Assembly: GCF_003122215.1 (NCBI RefSeq)
Contig: NZ_QEYD01000004.1
Span: 62,001 to 126,000, forward strand
Reading direction: 5' to 3'
From: Pararhodobacter marinus
Lineage (GTDB): Bacteria > Pseudomonadota > Alphaproteobacteria > Rhodobacterales > Rhodobacteraceae
DNA length: 64,000 nt
In this document: positions 37,748 to 47,383 of the stretch, in pieces
Numbering within the stretch: the first letter of the stretch is position 1
How the letters are laid out: each line of letters starts with the position of its first letter
The notes under the pieces: generated by a model
Told to the model about the DNA's origin: nothing
Databases searched by the model: none
The model's input: only the letters and a program-made list of their open reading frames with translations
Program-made: the position numbers and the translations under genes

Positions 37748-38524
37748 CTAAAGCAAGCCATTGGCCCGAAAGCTGTATTCCTGCGACTTGCCGATGATCA
37801 GGTGATCGTGCAGCACCACGGACAGCGCCGAGGCTGCGTCGTGTACGCGTCTGGTCAGGGCGATGTCCTGATCGCTGGGTGTCGGGTCGCCGGTTGGGTG
37901 GTTGTGCACAAGGATAAGCGCCGAGGCATCAAGATCCAGCGCCCGTTTGAGCACTTCGCGCGGATAGAGCGGGACATGGTCCACCGTTCCGCGCCCGAGT
38001 TCTTCATCCGCGATCAGGCAATTCTTGCGGTCGAGATATAGTACGCGGGCATGTTCCACGCTGCGATGCGCCATGATCGTGTGGCAATAGTCCAGCAGCG
38101 CGGTCCAGGACGAGATGACCGGCCGGTTCAGCACCTTGGCCCGCGCCAGTCGCCCGCCCACTTCCTGCGCGACCTTCAGCGCCACCAGCACCGATTCGCC
38201 CACGCCTTCGACCTTGCAGAGTTGGGTTTCGGGCGCGGTGACGACGCCGGCGAGATCGCCAAAGCGCGCCATCAGCGCATGGGCCAGCGGTTTGACGTCG
38301 CCACGCGGCAGGGCGCCGAACAACAGCAGTTCCAGCAATTCGTAATCCGGGATGGCCGCGGCACCGCCGTCCAGAAACCGCGCGCGCAGGCGTTTGCGGT
38401 GATCCTTGACATACGAGGGCAGGCGGCCGCCGGTGACGAGAACGGGGCTGGAAAACAGCGGCAGCGGCGGCTCTGACAGAGCGGTGTCGCGGGGATCGGC
38501 AGAGGGCGGGGCGGAACGGGGCAT
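37748..38524 (-). CDS. radC: RadC/JAB-domain protein
   Basis: Protein of 258 aa. A helix-hairpin-helix region (about 60-130, YELLELLLFGALPRGDVKPLAHALM, VEGVGES) precedes a JAB/MPN+ metalloprotease-like domain with the JAMM motif HNHPTGDPTPSDQD (about 207-220). Despite the name, a role in DNA repair is not proven for the family, and RadC domains are often near phage or mobile genes; here the context is housekeeping. Monocistronic. Confidence 0.93.
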   Translation of the reverse strand: MPRSAPPSADPRDTALSEPPLPLFSSPVLVTGGRLPSYVKDHRKRLRARFLDGGAAAIPDYELLELLLFGALPRGDVKPLAHALMARFGDLAGVVTAPETQLCKVEGVGESVLVALKVAQEVGGRLARAKVLNRPVISSWTALLDYCHTIMAHRSVEHARVLYLDRKNCLIADEELGRGTVDHVPLYPREVLKRALDLDASALILVHNHPTGDPTPSDQDIALTRRVHDAASALSVVLHDHLIIGKSQEYSFRANGLL

Positions 38525-38589
38525 ATGGCAAGGCTGCGCCCGGAGCCGTTGATAATTGGTTAACGGGACAAAGCGGACGCCGGAAATGA

Positions 38590-38617
38590 AAACGGCGCCC
38601 GTCGGGGCGCCGTTTTT
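38590..38617 (-). terminator. Terminator of the dnaK-dnaJ transcript
   Basis: AAACGGCGCC and GGCGCCGTTT form a 10-bp stem around a short loop. On the minus strand it ends in TTTT, 24 nt after the dnaJ stop. T5 on the plus strand makes it potentially bidirectional. Confidence 0.8.
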
Positions 38618-38640
38618 GGTGCAGGATAGAGACCAGGGCG

Positions 38641-39792
38641 TCAGCCCTTCATGCCGTCCCAGAAGGTCTTGACCTTGCCAAAGAAGCTGCGGCCCTCGGG
38701 GTGGTTGTCTTGCGACAGTCCCTCGAATTCGCGCAACAGTTCCTTTTGCCGGCTGGTCAGGTTGACCGGCGTCTCGACGCTCAGCTCGATCATCATGTCA
38801 CCATGACCCGCGCCCCTGAGCGCAGGCATCCCCTTGCCCCGCAGGCGCATCTGCTTGCCCGATTGCGCCCCCGCCGGGACCTTCACGCGCGAACGCCCGC
38901 CGTCGATGGTGGGCACTTCGACCTCGCCGCCCAGGGCCGCGGTGGTGAAGCTGACGGGTACGCGGCAATGCAGATCCATGCCGTCGCGCTGGAAGATCGA
39001 ATGCTCGCGCACGTCGATGAAGATATACAGATCGCCCGCAGGACCGCCCCGCAGACCGGCTTCGCCTTCACCCGTCAGGCGGATGCGCGTTCCGGTCTCG
39101 ACCCCGGCGGGGATGTTGACCGAAAGCTGACGCTCTTTCTCGACGCGCCCGGCGCCCTTGCAGCTGGAGCAGGGATTCTTGACGATCTGACCCAGCCCGC
39201 CGCAGGTGGGGCAGGTGCGCTCGACGGTGAAGAACCCTTGCTGCGCGCGGACCTTGCCCATGCCCGAACAGGTCGGACAGGTCACGGGTTCCGCGCCGCC
39301 CTCGGCGCCCGAGCCGCCGCAGGAATCGCAGGCCGCGAGCGTGGGCACGCGGATGGATTTCTGCACGCCGCCATAGGCTTCTTCCAGCGTCACGCGCAGG
39401 TTATAGCGCAGATCGCTGCCCCGGCTGGCGCGCTGGCGGGCATTGCCGCCGCCGCGTCCGCCCATGAAGTCGCCGAACAGGTCTTCGAACACGTCCGAGA
39501 AGGACGCGCCGAAATCGCCGCCGCCGCGCGGACCGCCGCGGGCGCCGGCGCTGGCCCCCATTCCGCCTTCGAAGGCCGCGTGACCGAACCGGTCATAGGC
39601 TGCCTTCTTGTCGGCATCCTTCAGGACATCATAGGCCTCGTTCACTTCCTTGAACTGGGCCTCGGCGTCGGGATTGTCGGCGTTGCGGTCGGGGTGAAGC
39701 GCCTTGGCCTTGGTCCGGTACGCTTTTTTCAGCTCGTCGGCCGAGGCGCCGCGGGCGACGCCCAGGACCTCGTAGTAATCGCGTTTGGCCAT
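38641..39792 (-). CDS. dnaJ: Chaperone DnaJ (Hsp40)
   Basis: Co-chaperone of 383 aa that stimulates DnaK ATPase and presents substrates. J domain (1-70) with HPD in ALHPDRN; Gly-rich linker (about 75-125, [20 protein letters not shown]); four zinc-finger repeats ([32 protein letters not shown], about 153-215); C-terminal substrate-binding domain. Type I architecture is complete. It lies 74 nt after dnaK with a strong hairpin between. Confidence 0.97.
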   Translation of the reverse strand: MAKRDYYEVLGVARGASADELKKAYRTKAKALHPDRNADNPDAEAQFKEVNEAYDVLKDADKKAAYDRFGHAAFEGGMGASAGARGGPRGGGDFGASFSDVFEDLFGDFMGGRGGGNARQRASRGSDLRYNLRVTLEEAYGGVQKSIRVPTLAACDSCGGSGAEGGAEPVTCPTCSGMGKVRAQQGFFTVERTCPTCGGLGQIVKNPCSSCKGAGRVEKERQLSVNIPAGVETGTRIRLTGEGEAGLRGGPAGDLYIFIDVREHSIFQRDGMDLHCRVPVSFTTAALGGEVEVPTIDGGRSRVKVPAGAQSGKQMRLRGKGMPALRGAGHGDMMIELSVETPVNLTSRQKELLREFEGLSQDNHPEGRSFFGKVKTFWDGMKG

Positions 39793-39817
39793 TCGTGGAC
39801 CTCGCTGTCAAAGGCAA

Positions 39818-39848
39818 GGCCCCGGCACGGGTTCTTCCGGCCGGGGCC
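39818..39848 (-). other. Hairpin in the dnaK-dnaJ spacer
   Basis: GGCCCCGG (39818-39825) pairs with CCGGGGCC (39841-39848) around a 15-nt loop. On the minus strand it is followed by TTGCCTTTG, a weak T tract. It may act as a partial terminator or 3'-end stabiliser so that more dnaK than dnaJ is made. Confidence 0.55.
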
Positions 39849-39866
39849 CCGCGATGGGTTCACGTG

Positions 39867-41786
39867 TCAGCCACGACGCTTGTTGTCGTCGAGATCCTCG
39901 AAGTCGGCATCGACGATATCGTCATCCACCGAGCGCGGCTCGTCATCGCCCGAGGCTTCTTCGCCCTCGGCCTGTTCCTGCTGCGCCTTGTAGATGGCTT
40001 CGCCCAGCTTCATCGAGGCGTCGCGGACGTTGTTGATGCCCGACTTGATCTTGTCGGCGTCGTCGCCTTCCAGCGTGTCGCGCAGCGCCGCGATGGCCAG
40101 TTCGATCGCCTCGACCGTGGTCGGATCCACCTTGTCCTTGTACTCGGCCAGCGATTTCTCGGTCGAGTGGATCAGGCTTTCGCCTTGGTTCTTGGCTTCG
40201 ACCAGCTCCTTGCGGGCCTTGTCGGCGTCGGCATTGGCCTCGGCGTCCTTGACCATCTGCTCGATATCCGCATCCGACAGACCGCCCGAAGCCTGGATCG
40301 TGATCCGCTGCTCCTTGTTGGTGGCCTTGTCGCGGGCCGAGACGTTGACGATGCCGTTCGCGTCGATGTCGAAGGTCACTTCGATCTGCGGCATGCCGCG
40401 CGGCGCCGGCGGAATCCCTTCCAGGTTGAACTGGCCGAGGATCTTGTTGTCGGCCGCCATCTCACGCTCGCCCTGGAACACGCGGATGGTCACCGCGTTC
40501 TGGTTGTCCTCGGCGGTCGAGAAGACCTGCGATTTCTTCGTCGGGATCGTCGTGTTGCGGTCGATCAGGCGGGTGAACACGCCGCCCAGCGTCTCGATGC
40601 CCAGCGACAGCGGCGTCACGTCCAGCAGCACGACGTCCTTGACGTCACCCTGCAGAACGCCGGCCTGAATGGCCGCGCCCATCGCGACGACTTCGTCGGG
40701 GTTCACGCCCTTGTGGGGCTCCTTGCCGAAGAACTTCGTCACTTCCTCGATCACGCGGGGCATGCGGGTCATACCGCCGACCAGCACGACCTCGTCGATA
40801 TCGCCCTTCGACAGGCCGGCATCCTTCAGCGCCTGCGCACAGGGCTTCATCGACTTCGTGATCAGGTCGCCGACCAGCGATTCCAGCTTCGAACGGGTCA
40901 GCTTCATCACCATGTGAAGCGGCTGGCCGGTATTCTTGTCCATCGAGATGAACGGCTGGTTGATTTCGGTCTGCTGGCTGGACGACAGCTCGATCTTGGC
41001 CTTTTCCGAGGCTTCCTTCAGGCGCTGAAGGGCCATCTTGTCGAGGCTCAGGTCGACGCCGTGCTCTTTCTTGAACTCGTCAACGAGGTAGTTGACGATC
41101 CGCATGTCGAAGTCTTCACCACCGAGGAACGTGTCGCCGTTGGTGGATTTCACCTCGAACAGGCCGTCGTCGATTTCCAGAATGGTGATGTCGAAGGTCC
41201 CGCCGCCAAGGTCGTAGACGGCGATCGTCTTCGTTTCTTTCTTGTCCAGGCCATAGGCCAGCGCGGCCGCGGTCGGCTCGTTGATGATGCGCAGCACTTC
41301 CAGGCCGGCGATCTTGCCGGCATCCTTGGTGGCCTGACGCTGGGCGTCGTTGAAATAGGCGGGCACGGTGATGACCGCCTGCGTGACGCTTTCACCCAGA
41401 TACGATTCGGCGGTTTCCTTCATCTTCTGCAGGATGAAGGCCGAGATCTGGCTGGGCGAATAGTTTTCGCCGCGCACTTCGACCCAGGCGTCGCCATTGC
41501 CGCCATCGACGATGTTGTAGGGGACAAGGTTCTTGTCCTTGACCACCTCGGCATCGCCCACGCGGCGGCCGATCAGGCGCTTGACGGCATAGACGGTGTT
41601 GGTGGGGTTGGTGACGGCCTGCCGCTTGGCGGGCTGGCCGACGAGGCGTTCGTTTTCGGTGAAACCGACGATCGACGGCGTGGTGCGCGCGCCTTCCGAG
41701 TTCTCGATCACGCGGGCGGCCGAGCCGTCCATGATCGCGACACAGCTGTTCGTCGTCCCGAGGTCGATCCCGATGACTTTGGCCAT
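39867..41786 (-). CDS. dnaK: Chaperone DnaK (Hsp70)
   Basis: ATP-driven chaperone of 639 aa. Nucleotide-binding domain (1-385): [40 protein letters not shown]. Substrate-binding domain (about 390-510): [20 protein letters not shown] and the basic EEVD-less lid (about 515-600). The acidic C-terminus ends [18 protein letters not shown] 41786 is chosen by the canonical [14 protein letters not shown]; the frame extends upstream without homology. It is preceded by GGAAAGAGGA and a probable RpoH promoter. Confidence 0.98.
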   Translation of the reverse strand: MAKVIGIDLGTTNSCVAIMDGSAARVIENSEGARTTPSIVGFTENERLVGQPAKRQAVTNPTNTVYAVKRLIGRRVGDAEVVKDKNLVPYNIVDGGNGDAWVEVRGENYSPSQISAFILQKMKETAESYLGESVTQAVITVPAYFNDAQRQATKDAGKIAGLEVLRIINEPTAAALAYGLDKKETKTIAVYDLGGGTFDITILEIDDGLFEVKSTNGDTFLGGEDFDMRIVNYLVDEFKKEHGVDLSLDKMALQRLKEASEKAKIELSSSQQTEINQPFISMDKNTGQPLHMVMKLTRSKLESLVGDLITKSMKPCAQALKDAGLSKGDIDEVVLVGGMTRMPRVIEEVTKFFGKEPHKGVNPDEVVAMGAAIQAGVLQGDVKDVVLLDVTPLSLGIETLGGVFTRLIDRNTTIPTKKSQVFSTAEDNQNAVTIRVFQGEREMAADNKILGQFNLEGIPPAPRGMPQIEVTFDIDANGIVNVSARDKATNKEQRITIQASGGLSDADIEQMVKDAEANADADKARKELVEAKNQGESLIHSTEKSLAEYKDKVDPTTVEAIELAIAALRDTLEGDDADKIKSGINNVRDASMKLGEAIYKAQQEQAEGEEASGDDEPRSVDDDIVDADFEDLDDNKRRG

Positions 41787-41893
41787 GATGAAGTCCTCTT
41801 TCCTTCGGCGATGTTGTGGGGTGGCGATCCCATCAGGCTTCGTCACCCCGATCCCAGAACCGGGCCCCGAGGGGTCATCCCGGCTTCGAGGGC

Positions 41894-41923
41894 TATATAG
41901 GGAGGGGGCTTGCACGCTGCAAG
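41894..41923 (-). promoter_or_regulatory. RpoH-like heat-shock promoter of dnaK
   Basis: Read on the minus strand: CTTGCA (complement of 41918-41923), a 15-nt spacer, then CCCTATATA (complement of 41894-41902). This fits the sigma32 pattern CTTG...CCCnATnT. The -35 lies inside a perfect inverted repeat, GCTTGCA-CGC-TGCAAGC (41908-41924). The leader to dnaK would be about 100 nt. Confidence 0.6.
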
Positions 41924-41960
41924 CGTCGGCGCGGTGCCAATTTCACAAGTATTTCGCGTC

Positions 41961-42887
41961 TTATCCGGTGAATTGCGCGATCACGACCGGAAGCGTCAGC
42001 ACGCTCAGCGCCGTCGAGATCAGGATCGCCGCCGAGACCCGCGTGACGCAGACATCGTAGTGCTGGGCAAGGATATAGACATTGCCCGCGACCGGCAGCG
42101 CGGCGGCGCAGATCAGCACGCCCGCGGCGAAGGGATCGACGCCGAACACGAACAGCGCCGCGCCCCCCACGGCCAGCGGATGCAGCACCAGCTTGGCCCC
42201 GCTCAGCCAGCCCGCGACGGTCAGGCGCTCGGCCCGGCTCTGGGTCAGGCTGGCACCGATGGCGAACAGCGCGCCGGGCGTCGCAGCGGCCCCCAGCAGC
42301 GTGAGCGTGGCATCGACCGGCCCGGGCAGGGGATAGCCCGTGGCGGACCACAACAGGCCCAGCCCCATCGACACGACCATAGGGTTGCGCAACAGTCCCA
42401 TGCCGATCACGCGGGGCAGGTCGGGCGACAGCCGCCCTTGCCGGGCCAGCGTGATGATGATGGTCAGCAGGCTGGAAAACACGATCAGGTCGACCGACAG
42501 CACCAGCAGCACGGTTCCCGCCGCCCGGTCGCCCAGGATCAGCACCAGCATCGGCACGCCCAGGAAGCCGGTATTGCCGATGATGGCGGTATGAGCCTCC
42601 ATCACCGCCTCGGTCAGCGGGCGCAGCCGGACAAAGGCGACGCCCAGCGTGATCAGGTACAGAAACGCGCAGCCCCACAGATAGGCGGCAGCGGCGCGAG
42701 GTTCGAAGATATCGCCCAGCGACATGCTGGCGGAAAAGCCGAACAGCATCGCCGACAGCGCGAAGTAGAACACGAACTTGGTCAGCCAGGCCGTGGCCTC
42801 GGGCGGGAAAAAGCCGGTCTTCCCCGCGCCGTAGCCCAGGCCGATCACGGCGAAAAACGGAAGGGTCTGGGCGAAGACAGTCAGCAT
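41961..42887 (-). CDS. AEC family transporter (auxin efflux carrier fold)
   Basis: Inner-membrane carrier of 308 aa with about ten hydrophobic segments; typical sections are AHTAIIGNTGFLGVPMLVLILG and the late AAALPVAGNVYILAQHY. Known bacterial relatives carry dicarboxylates such as malonate or malate. The gene is transcribed on its own, toward the dnaK promoter region. A second, divergent member of the same family lies at 50.3-51.2 kb. Confidence 0.87.
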   Translation of the reverse strand: MLTVFAQTLPFFAVIGLGYGAGKTGFFPPEATAWLTKFVFYFALSAMLFGFSASMSLGDIFEPRAAAAYLWGCAFLYLITLGVAFVRLRPLTEAVMEAHTAIIGNTGFLGVPMLVLILGDRAAGTVLLVLSVDLIVFSSLLTIIITLARQGRLSPDLPRVIGMGLLRNPMVVSMGLGLLWSATGYPLPGPVDATLTLLGAAATPGALFAIGASLTQSRAERLTVAGWLSGAKLVLHPLAVGGAALFVFGVDPFAAGVLICAAALPVAGNVYILAQHYDVCVTRVSAAILISTALSVLTLPVVIAQFTG

Positions 42888-42907
42888 GGGGCGTGTCGGA
42901 GATGAAA

Positions 42908-42933
42908 CGGCCCGCCTCGGAGGGGGCGGGCCG
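42908..42933 (-). terminator. Terminator of the TakP-like TRAP operon
   Basis: CGGCCCGCC (42908-42916) pairs with GGCGGGCCG (42925-42933) around an 8-nt loop. On the minus strand TTTCATC follows. It starts 9 nt after the dctM stop codon. Confidence 0.7.
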
Positions 42934-42941
42934 CGAGAGGG

Positions 42942-44330
42942 TCAGTAAAGCACACCCGGCAACCAGGTCACCAGTCCGGGGAAGATGAACAACGTGGCGA
43001 TCGCCACGATCTGCAGCAGGACGAAGGGGATCGCCCCGCGATAGATCGTCCCGGTCGAGATCGAGCCCGGCGCGACCCCGCGCAGGTAGAACAGCGCGAA
43101 GCCGAAAGGCGGGGTCAGGAAGCTCGTTTGCAGGTTCACGCCCACCATCACGCCCAGCCAGATCGGATCAACGCCCAGCAGCAGCAGGGTCGGCGCGGTG
43201 ATCGGCAGCACGATGAAGATGATTTCGAACGTGTCCAGGATGAAACCCAGGATGAACATCACCACCATGACGGCAATCATCGCGCCGATGGCGCCGCCGG
43301 GAATGCCGGTCAGGAATTCATGCACCAGGTCGTCGCCGCCCATCTGCCGGAACACCACCGAGAAGACCGAGGCGCCGAACAGGATGATGAACACCATGGC
43401 GGTGATCTTGGCGGTGCTGCGCACGGTATCGACGATGATCGACACCCGCAGACGCCCACGCAAGGCGGCCAGCAGCGTCGCGCCCACGGCCCCGACCGAG
43501 GCGGCCTCGGTGGGCGTGGCGATGCCGCCCAGGATCGAGCCCAGCACGGCGATGATCAGCATGAGCGGCGGCACCAGCGCGACGAAGATCTCGCGCGGCA
43601 GGCCGCGGCGTTCTTCGGGCGACATCGGCATCGCCGGGCAGCTTTCCGGGTCCGTCCAGGCCTTGAACAGGATGAAGCCGATATAGACGCAGACCAGAAG
43701 CAGGCCGGGGATGAAGGCCCCCGCGAACAGGTCGCCCACCGAGACCGCGCTGGGGGCGAAGTTGCCAAGGCTCATCTGCGCCTGCGCGTGCATCCCGGCG
43801 ATCATGTCGCCCATGAAGATCAGCACCGTCGAGGGCGGGATGATCTGTCCCAGCGTGCCCGAGGCGCAGATCGTGCCGGTGGCAAGCTTGGGGTCGTAGC
43901 CCGCGCGCAGCATCGCCGGGAGCGAGATCAGGCCCATCGTCACCACGGTCGCGCCCACGACCCCGGTCGAGGCCGCCAAGAGCGCGCCCACCACCACGAC
44001 CGAAATGCCCAGCCCGCCGCGCATCGAGCCAAACAGCTTGCCCATCGTCGACAGCAATTGCTCGGCGATGTTCGAGCGTTCGAGCATGACGCCCATGAAG
44101 ATGAAGAGCGGCACAGCGACCAGAACTTCGTTGGTCATGTAGCCGGTATAGCGCCCGGCCAGCGCGCTGAAGTTCGACATGTCGAACACGCCCAGCGACA
44201 GGCCGATCAGCGCGAACAGGATCGAGGTCCCCGCCAGCGTGAAGGCGACGGGAAAGCCCAGCATGAGAAAGCCGATCACGCCCAGGAACATCAGCCCCGA
44301 GAGGATCTCACCGATGAGAACAAGGTCCAT
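42942..44330 (-). CDS. TRAP transporter large permease (TakM/DctM type)
   Basis: Inner-membrane permease of 462 aa with 12-13 hydrophobic segments. Motifs: EVLVAVPLFIFMGVMLERS, ASTGVVGATVVTMGLISLP, TLGQIIPPSTVLI and FLTPPFGFALFYLRG. The longer form is typical of the permeases that work with TakP-like binding proteins (alpha-keto or other carboxylic acids). It starts 6 nt after the small-permease gene. Confidence 0.92.
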   Translation of the reverse strand: MDLVLIGEILSGLMFLGVIGFLMLGFPVAFTLAGTSILFALIGLSLGVFDMSNFSALAGRYTGYMTNEVLVAVPLFIFMGVMLERSNIAEQLLSTMGKLFGSMRGGLGISVVVVGALLAASTGVVGATVVTMGLISLPAMLRAGYDPKLATGTICASGTLGQIIPPSTVLIFMGDMIAGMHAQAQMSLGNFAPSAVSVGDLFAGAFIPGLLLVCVYIGFILFKAWTDPESCPAMPMSPEERRGLPREIFVALVPPLMLIIAVLGSILGGIATPTEAASVGAVGATLLAALRGRLRVSIIVDTVRSTAKITAMVFIILFGASVFSVVFRQMGGDDLVHEFLTGIPGGAIGAMIAVMVVMFILGFILDTFEIIFIVLPITAPTLLLLGVDPIWLGVMVGVNLQTSFLTPPFGFALFYLRGVAPGSISTGTIYRGAIPFVLLQIVAIATLFIFPGLVTWLPGVLY

Positions 44331-44336
44331 ATGCGA

Positions 44337-44888
44337 TCACTCCGGCGCGGCTTCGTAGCGGTAAGGTTCGGGCACCAGATCCTCGCGCCCCCGGATCACC
44401 AGGATCGAGCGGATCAGCATCGACACGCCCTGCAGCGCCAGCGTCACGGCAAAGACCAGGATGAAGGCCTTGACCAGATACAGCCCCGGCGCCCCGCCGG
44501 GATTGGCCGAGCCTTCCTGCAGCCGCCACGACCGGGCGACGAAGACATAGCAATAGGTCCAGACGACGAAGGCAAAGGGCAGAAGGAACAGGATCACCCC
44601 GATCATGTCGAGCCACGCCTTGCGCAGCTTCGAGGCCGGTCGGTAGAAGATGTCGACCCGGACGTGATCGTTGGTGTAAAGCGCGTATCCCGCGACGGCG
44701 GTGAACATCACGCCGTTCAGCCAGGGATACAGATCCTGCATCCACAGCCGGGTGGTCGAGAACAGGTATCGCTCGACCACGACCCAGAAGCAGACCAGAA
44801 CGATGGCGAGCGCAAGCCATGAAAAGACGTTGCCGATCAGCCGGTTCACGCCGTTGATGGCGCGCATGATGGCGGAAAGACCGTTCAA
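44337..44888 (-). CDS. TRAP transporter small permease (DctQ type)
   Basis: Inner-membrane protein of 183 aa with four hydrophobic segments (about 15-40, 55-75, 90-112, 140-160). The family element LFSTTRLWMQDLYPWLNGVMFTAVAGYALYTNDHVRVDIFY is intact. It lies between the binding-protein gene (129 nt away, beyond a terminator-like hairpin) and the large permease. Confidence 0.9.
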   Translation of the reverse strand: MNGLSAIMRAINGVNRLIGNVFSWLALAIVLVCFWVVVERYLFSTTRLWMQDLYPWLNGVMFTAVAGYALYTNDHVRVDIFYRPASKLRKAWLDMIGVILFLLPFAFVVWTYCYVFVARSWRLQEGSANPGGAPGLYLVKAFILVFAVTLALQGVSMLIRSILVIRGREDLVPEPYRYEAAPE

Positions 44889-44965
44889 GGGGACCTCCTG
44901 GATCCGGACGCGGATGACACGGCCCCGGGCTGGACGGGCGACCGCAGCGCCCGGGGGCCGGATTG

Positions 44966-45002
44966 CGAAAAGCCCCGCGCTCGGGCTGGCCGGGCGCGGG
45001 GC
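44966..45002 (-). terminator. Attenuator-like terminator after the TRAP binding-protein gene
   Basis: GCCCCGCGC (44972-44980) pairs with GCGCGGGGC (44994-45002). On the minus strand the stem is followed by TTTTCGC. It lies 15 nt after the binding-protein stop and before the permease genes, so partial termination would keep the binding protein in excess. Confidence 0.7.
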
Positions 45003-45017
45003 GGTCGTTTCGCCGGA

Positions 45018-46124
45018 TTACAGGTCCGACGTGTCGAAGAAGCGCTGACGGGCCGTGGTGAACACCTGGTCGGTGCCCTCGGTCCGGGTGCGCATCAGCT
45101 TCAGCGCGTCGACGAAGCTGCGTGCGGTGCGCGCGGTCAGGTCGTCGTCCGAGGCCAGCAGTTCTTGGATCATTTCCTTCGACGCGTTGGCACCGGCTTC
45201 CACGATGTCGTCGGGGAAGGACGGGTGCGCGGTCACGCCGTGCTCGTTGACGATGGTCGCCAGCGCGCGCGGGTCGTTCGCCACGAAGTCCGAATAGACG
45301 TTCTCGTACTCGGCCTGGCAGGCCGCGCGGACGATCGCCTGAGTGCTTTCGGGCAGTTCCAGGAACTTCGCCTTGTCCACGGCCAGCTCGGTCGCAAGGC
45401 CGGGCTCGACGAAGGACGAGGTGTAGTAGTGCTTGCAGACCTGGTAGAAGCCCAGCGCGAGGTCGTTGTACGGCCCCACGAATTCGGCCGCGTCCAGCGT
45501 GCCCGATTGCAGCGCCTGGAAGATCTCGCCGCCGGCCATGTTGGTGACCGAAGCGCCGAGACGCTGCCAGACCTGACCGCCCAGACCCGGGGTGCGGAAA
45601 CGCAGGCCCTGCAGGTCGTCGAGGCTGGTCAGCTCTTCGCGGAACCAGCCGCCGGTCTGGGTGCCGGTATTGCCCGACAGGAAGCCCATGACGCCGAACT
45701 GGTCGTAGACCTCGTCCCACATCTCCTGGCCGCCCAGGAAGCGCATCCAGGCCGAATGCTCGGCCGCTGTCAGGCCGAAGGGCACGCCGGTGAAGAACGA
45801 CAGCGCAACCGACTTGTTCTGCCAGTAATAGGCGGCGCCGTGGCTCATCTCGGCGGTGCCGTCGATGACCGCGTCGAGCGATTGCAGCGCGGGCACCATT
45901 TCACCGGCCGAGAACACTTCGACGGTCAGCTGGCCGTCGGTCGCGGCGGTGATCCGGTCCGCCAGACGCTGGGCGCCGACGCCGAGACCGGGGAAGTTGC
46001 GCGGCCAGGTGGTAACCATGCGCCAGGTTGTGCGGCCCTGCGCGACGGCAGGGGCTGCGAGCGAGGTGGCAGCGGCTGCCGCACCGCCGACAGTCGACGC
46101 GCGCAGGAAAGAACGACGATCCAT
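45018..46124 (-). CDS. TRAP substrate-binding protein, TakP-like, Tat-exported
   Basis: Periplasmic binding protein of 368 aa. Tat signal MDRRSFLRASTVGGAAAAATSLAAPAVAQ, then TWRMVTTWPRNFPGLGVGAQRLADRI, typical of the TakP/DctP-like group that binds 2-keto acids or related carboxylates, and GLRFRTPGLGGQVWQRLGAS with the conserved carboxylate-binding Arg. GGGAGG lies just before ATG 46124. A 7-bp inverted repeat overlaps the upstream region. First gene of a P-Q-M operon. Confidence 0.9.
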   Translation of the reverse strand: MDRRSFLRASTVGGAAAAATSLAAPAVAQGRTTWRMVTTWPRNFPGLGVGAQRLADRITAATDGQLTVEVFSAGEMVPALQSLDAVIDGTAEMSHGAAYYWQNKSVALSFFTGVPFGLTAAEHSAWMRFLGGQEMWDEVYDQFGVMGFLSGNTGTQTGGWFREELTSLDDLQGLRFRTPGLGGQVWQRLGASVTNMAGGEIFQALQSGTLDAAEFVGPYNDLALGFYQVCKHYYTSSFVEPGLATELAVDKAKFLELPESTQAIVRAACQAEYENVYSDFVANDPRALATIVNEHGVTAHPSFPDDIVEAGANASKEMIQELLASDDDLTARTARSFVDALKLMRTRTEGTDQVFTTARQRFFDTSDL

Positions 46125-46145
46125 TTAGTCCTCCCATTGAGTTCG

Positions 46146-46168
46146 TTTGGTCTGAATTTTTGACCAAA
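46146..46168. promoter_or_regulatory. Inverted repeat upstream of the TakP-like gene
   Basis: TTTGGTC (46146-46152) and GACCAAA (46162-46168) are perfect 7-bp arms with a 9-nt AT-rich spacer, 22-44 nt upstream of the start codon. TGGTC/GACCA half-sites recall GntR/FadR-type operators, but no GntR gene is next to it. A second weaker dyad (TCACGG/CCGTGA, 46180-46199) is close by. Confidence 0.5.
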
Positions 46169-46298
46169 TCGTCCGTATGTCACGGCTCATGCACCGTGAG
46201 GCCCCGGATTGTCAATGTTAGCGAACAAAATCCGGGCCGTCGGCATCCTATCCGAGCGGCAGTTTCCGTCCAGTGGATTGTCCGGCCCTGCCGTAGCG

Positions 46299-47210
46299 TC
46301 AAGCCGCGGCGCGGCGGCGCGAGCCAAGGATCAGGTTGGCGAAATTGGCCGAGAAGATGATCGCCGCGCCAAGGAAAACGAACGGGTCCAGCGGCTCGGC
46401 ATAAAGCGCGAAGCCGACCAGCGCGATGATCGGCAGGCGGGCGAATTCCATCGGCGCCACCAGCGTTGCGGGCGCGTGGCGCAGCGCCGAGGTCAGCGAG
46501 AAATGCGCCGACAATCCCGTCACCGCGATCACGACAAGCCACGGCGACAGCGCAAGGCTGGGCCAGGTGAAGCCCGCCCCGATCGCCAGCACCAGCCCCA
46601 TCACCGTCTGGCTGAGCGTCATCCAGAACAGCACCGTGAGCACGCGGTCGAACTGCATGATCTTGCGCGTGAAGATCAGGTTCATCGCGAAGCCCATCGC
46701 GCAGAGCACGCCCGCGGCATGACCCGCGTTCAGCGGCTGCACGCCCGGCTGCGCCACGATCAGCACGCCGATGAAGCCCGCGACCGTCACCATCAGTTTC
46801 AGACCGGTCAGACGCTCGCCCAGAAGCAAGGGCGCCAGCAGCACGACCCAGATCGGGCTGGTGAATTCCAGCGCGATGAGCTGCGACAGCGGAATCATCA
46901 TCAGGCCGTAGAACCACATGTTCTGGCCGAAGAAGTGAAACACGTTGCGCACGAGGTGCAGCTTCCAGTGCTGCGTCCGGGCGAGGGACAGGTTGCCCGA
47001 GCCGACGCGGATCACCAGAAGGATGATCGCAAAACCCAGAAGCGAGCGCCAGAACATCAGCTCGAACGTGTTCAGCTCGGCCTGGACCGCCCGGCCTGAA
47101 ACCGCCATCAGCACGAAGGACAGGATCGCCCCGCACATCCAGAGCGCCGCTTTCAGCGGCTGCTGTTGCGGTTCGGGACGCGGATGGGGGCCGTCCTGTA
47201 CGGTTGTCAT
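46299..47210 (-). CDS. DMT superfamily transporter (EamA)
   Basis: Inner-membrane exporter-type protein of 303 aa with ten predicted hydrophobic segments in two EamA halves (about 20-150 and 170-295). Motifs: FELMFWRSLLGFAIIL, ALEFTSPIWVVLLAPLLLGERL and the late EPLDPFVFLGAAIIF. I use ATG 47210 behind GGAGGAACAGC. It may move amino acids or other metabolites; the substrate is unknown. It is divergent from the multicopper oxidase. Confidence 0.87.
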   Translation of the reverse strand: MTTVQDGPHPRPEPQQQPLKAALWMCGAILSFVLMAVSGRAVQAELNTFELMFWRSLLGFAIILLVIRVGSGNLSLARTQHWKLHLVRNVFHFFGQNMWFYGLMMIPLSQLIALEFTSPIWVVLLAPLLLGERLTGLKLMVTVAGFIGVLIVAQPGVQPLNAGHAAGVLCAMGFAMNLIFTRKIMQFDRVLTVLFWMTLSQTVMGLVLAIGAGFTWPSLALSPWLVVIAVTGLSAHFSLTSALRHAPATLVAPMEFARLPIIALVGFALYAEPLDPFVFLGAAIIFSANFANLILGSRRRAAA

Positions 47211-47383
47211 GCTGTTCCTCCGGGCGGTGCGGGCCGCTTCGGCATGGATAGGGGCAGCCGGCAGGCAGGGCAAGCCCGGTTCGCATGTTAAGTATCGCCG
47301 CCGCCGTCCCAGTGCGGCCAATAGCGCAGGTGCATCGCCGCGCGATCCCTGATAGAAACACTCGGATTACACCGGAGGCCTCC

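Noticed and set aside
41787-41915. N-terminal extension of DnaK in the open frame
   Set aside because: DnaK proteins begin [14 protein letters not shown]; the extension overlaps the promoter leader and a ribosome site precedes the canonical ATG.
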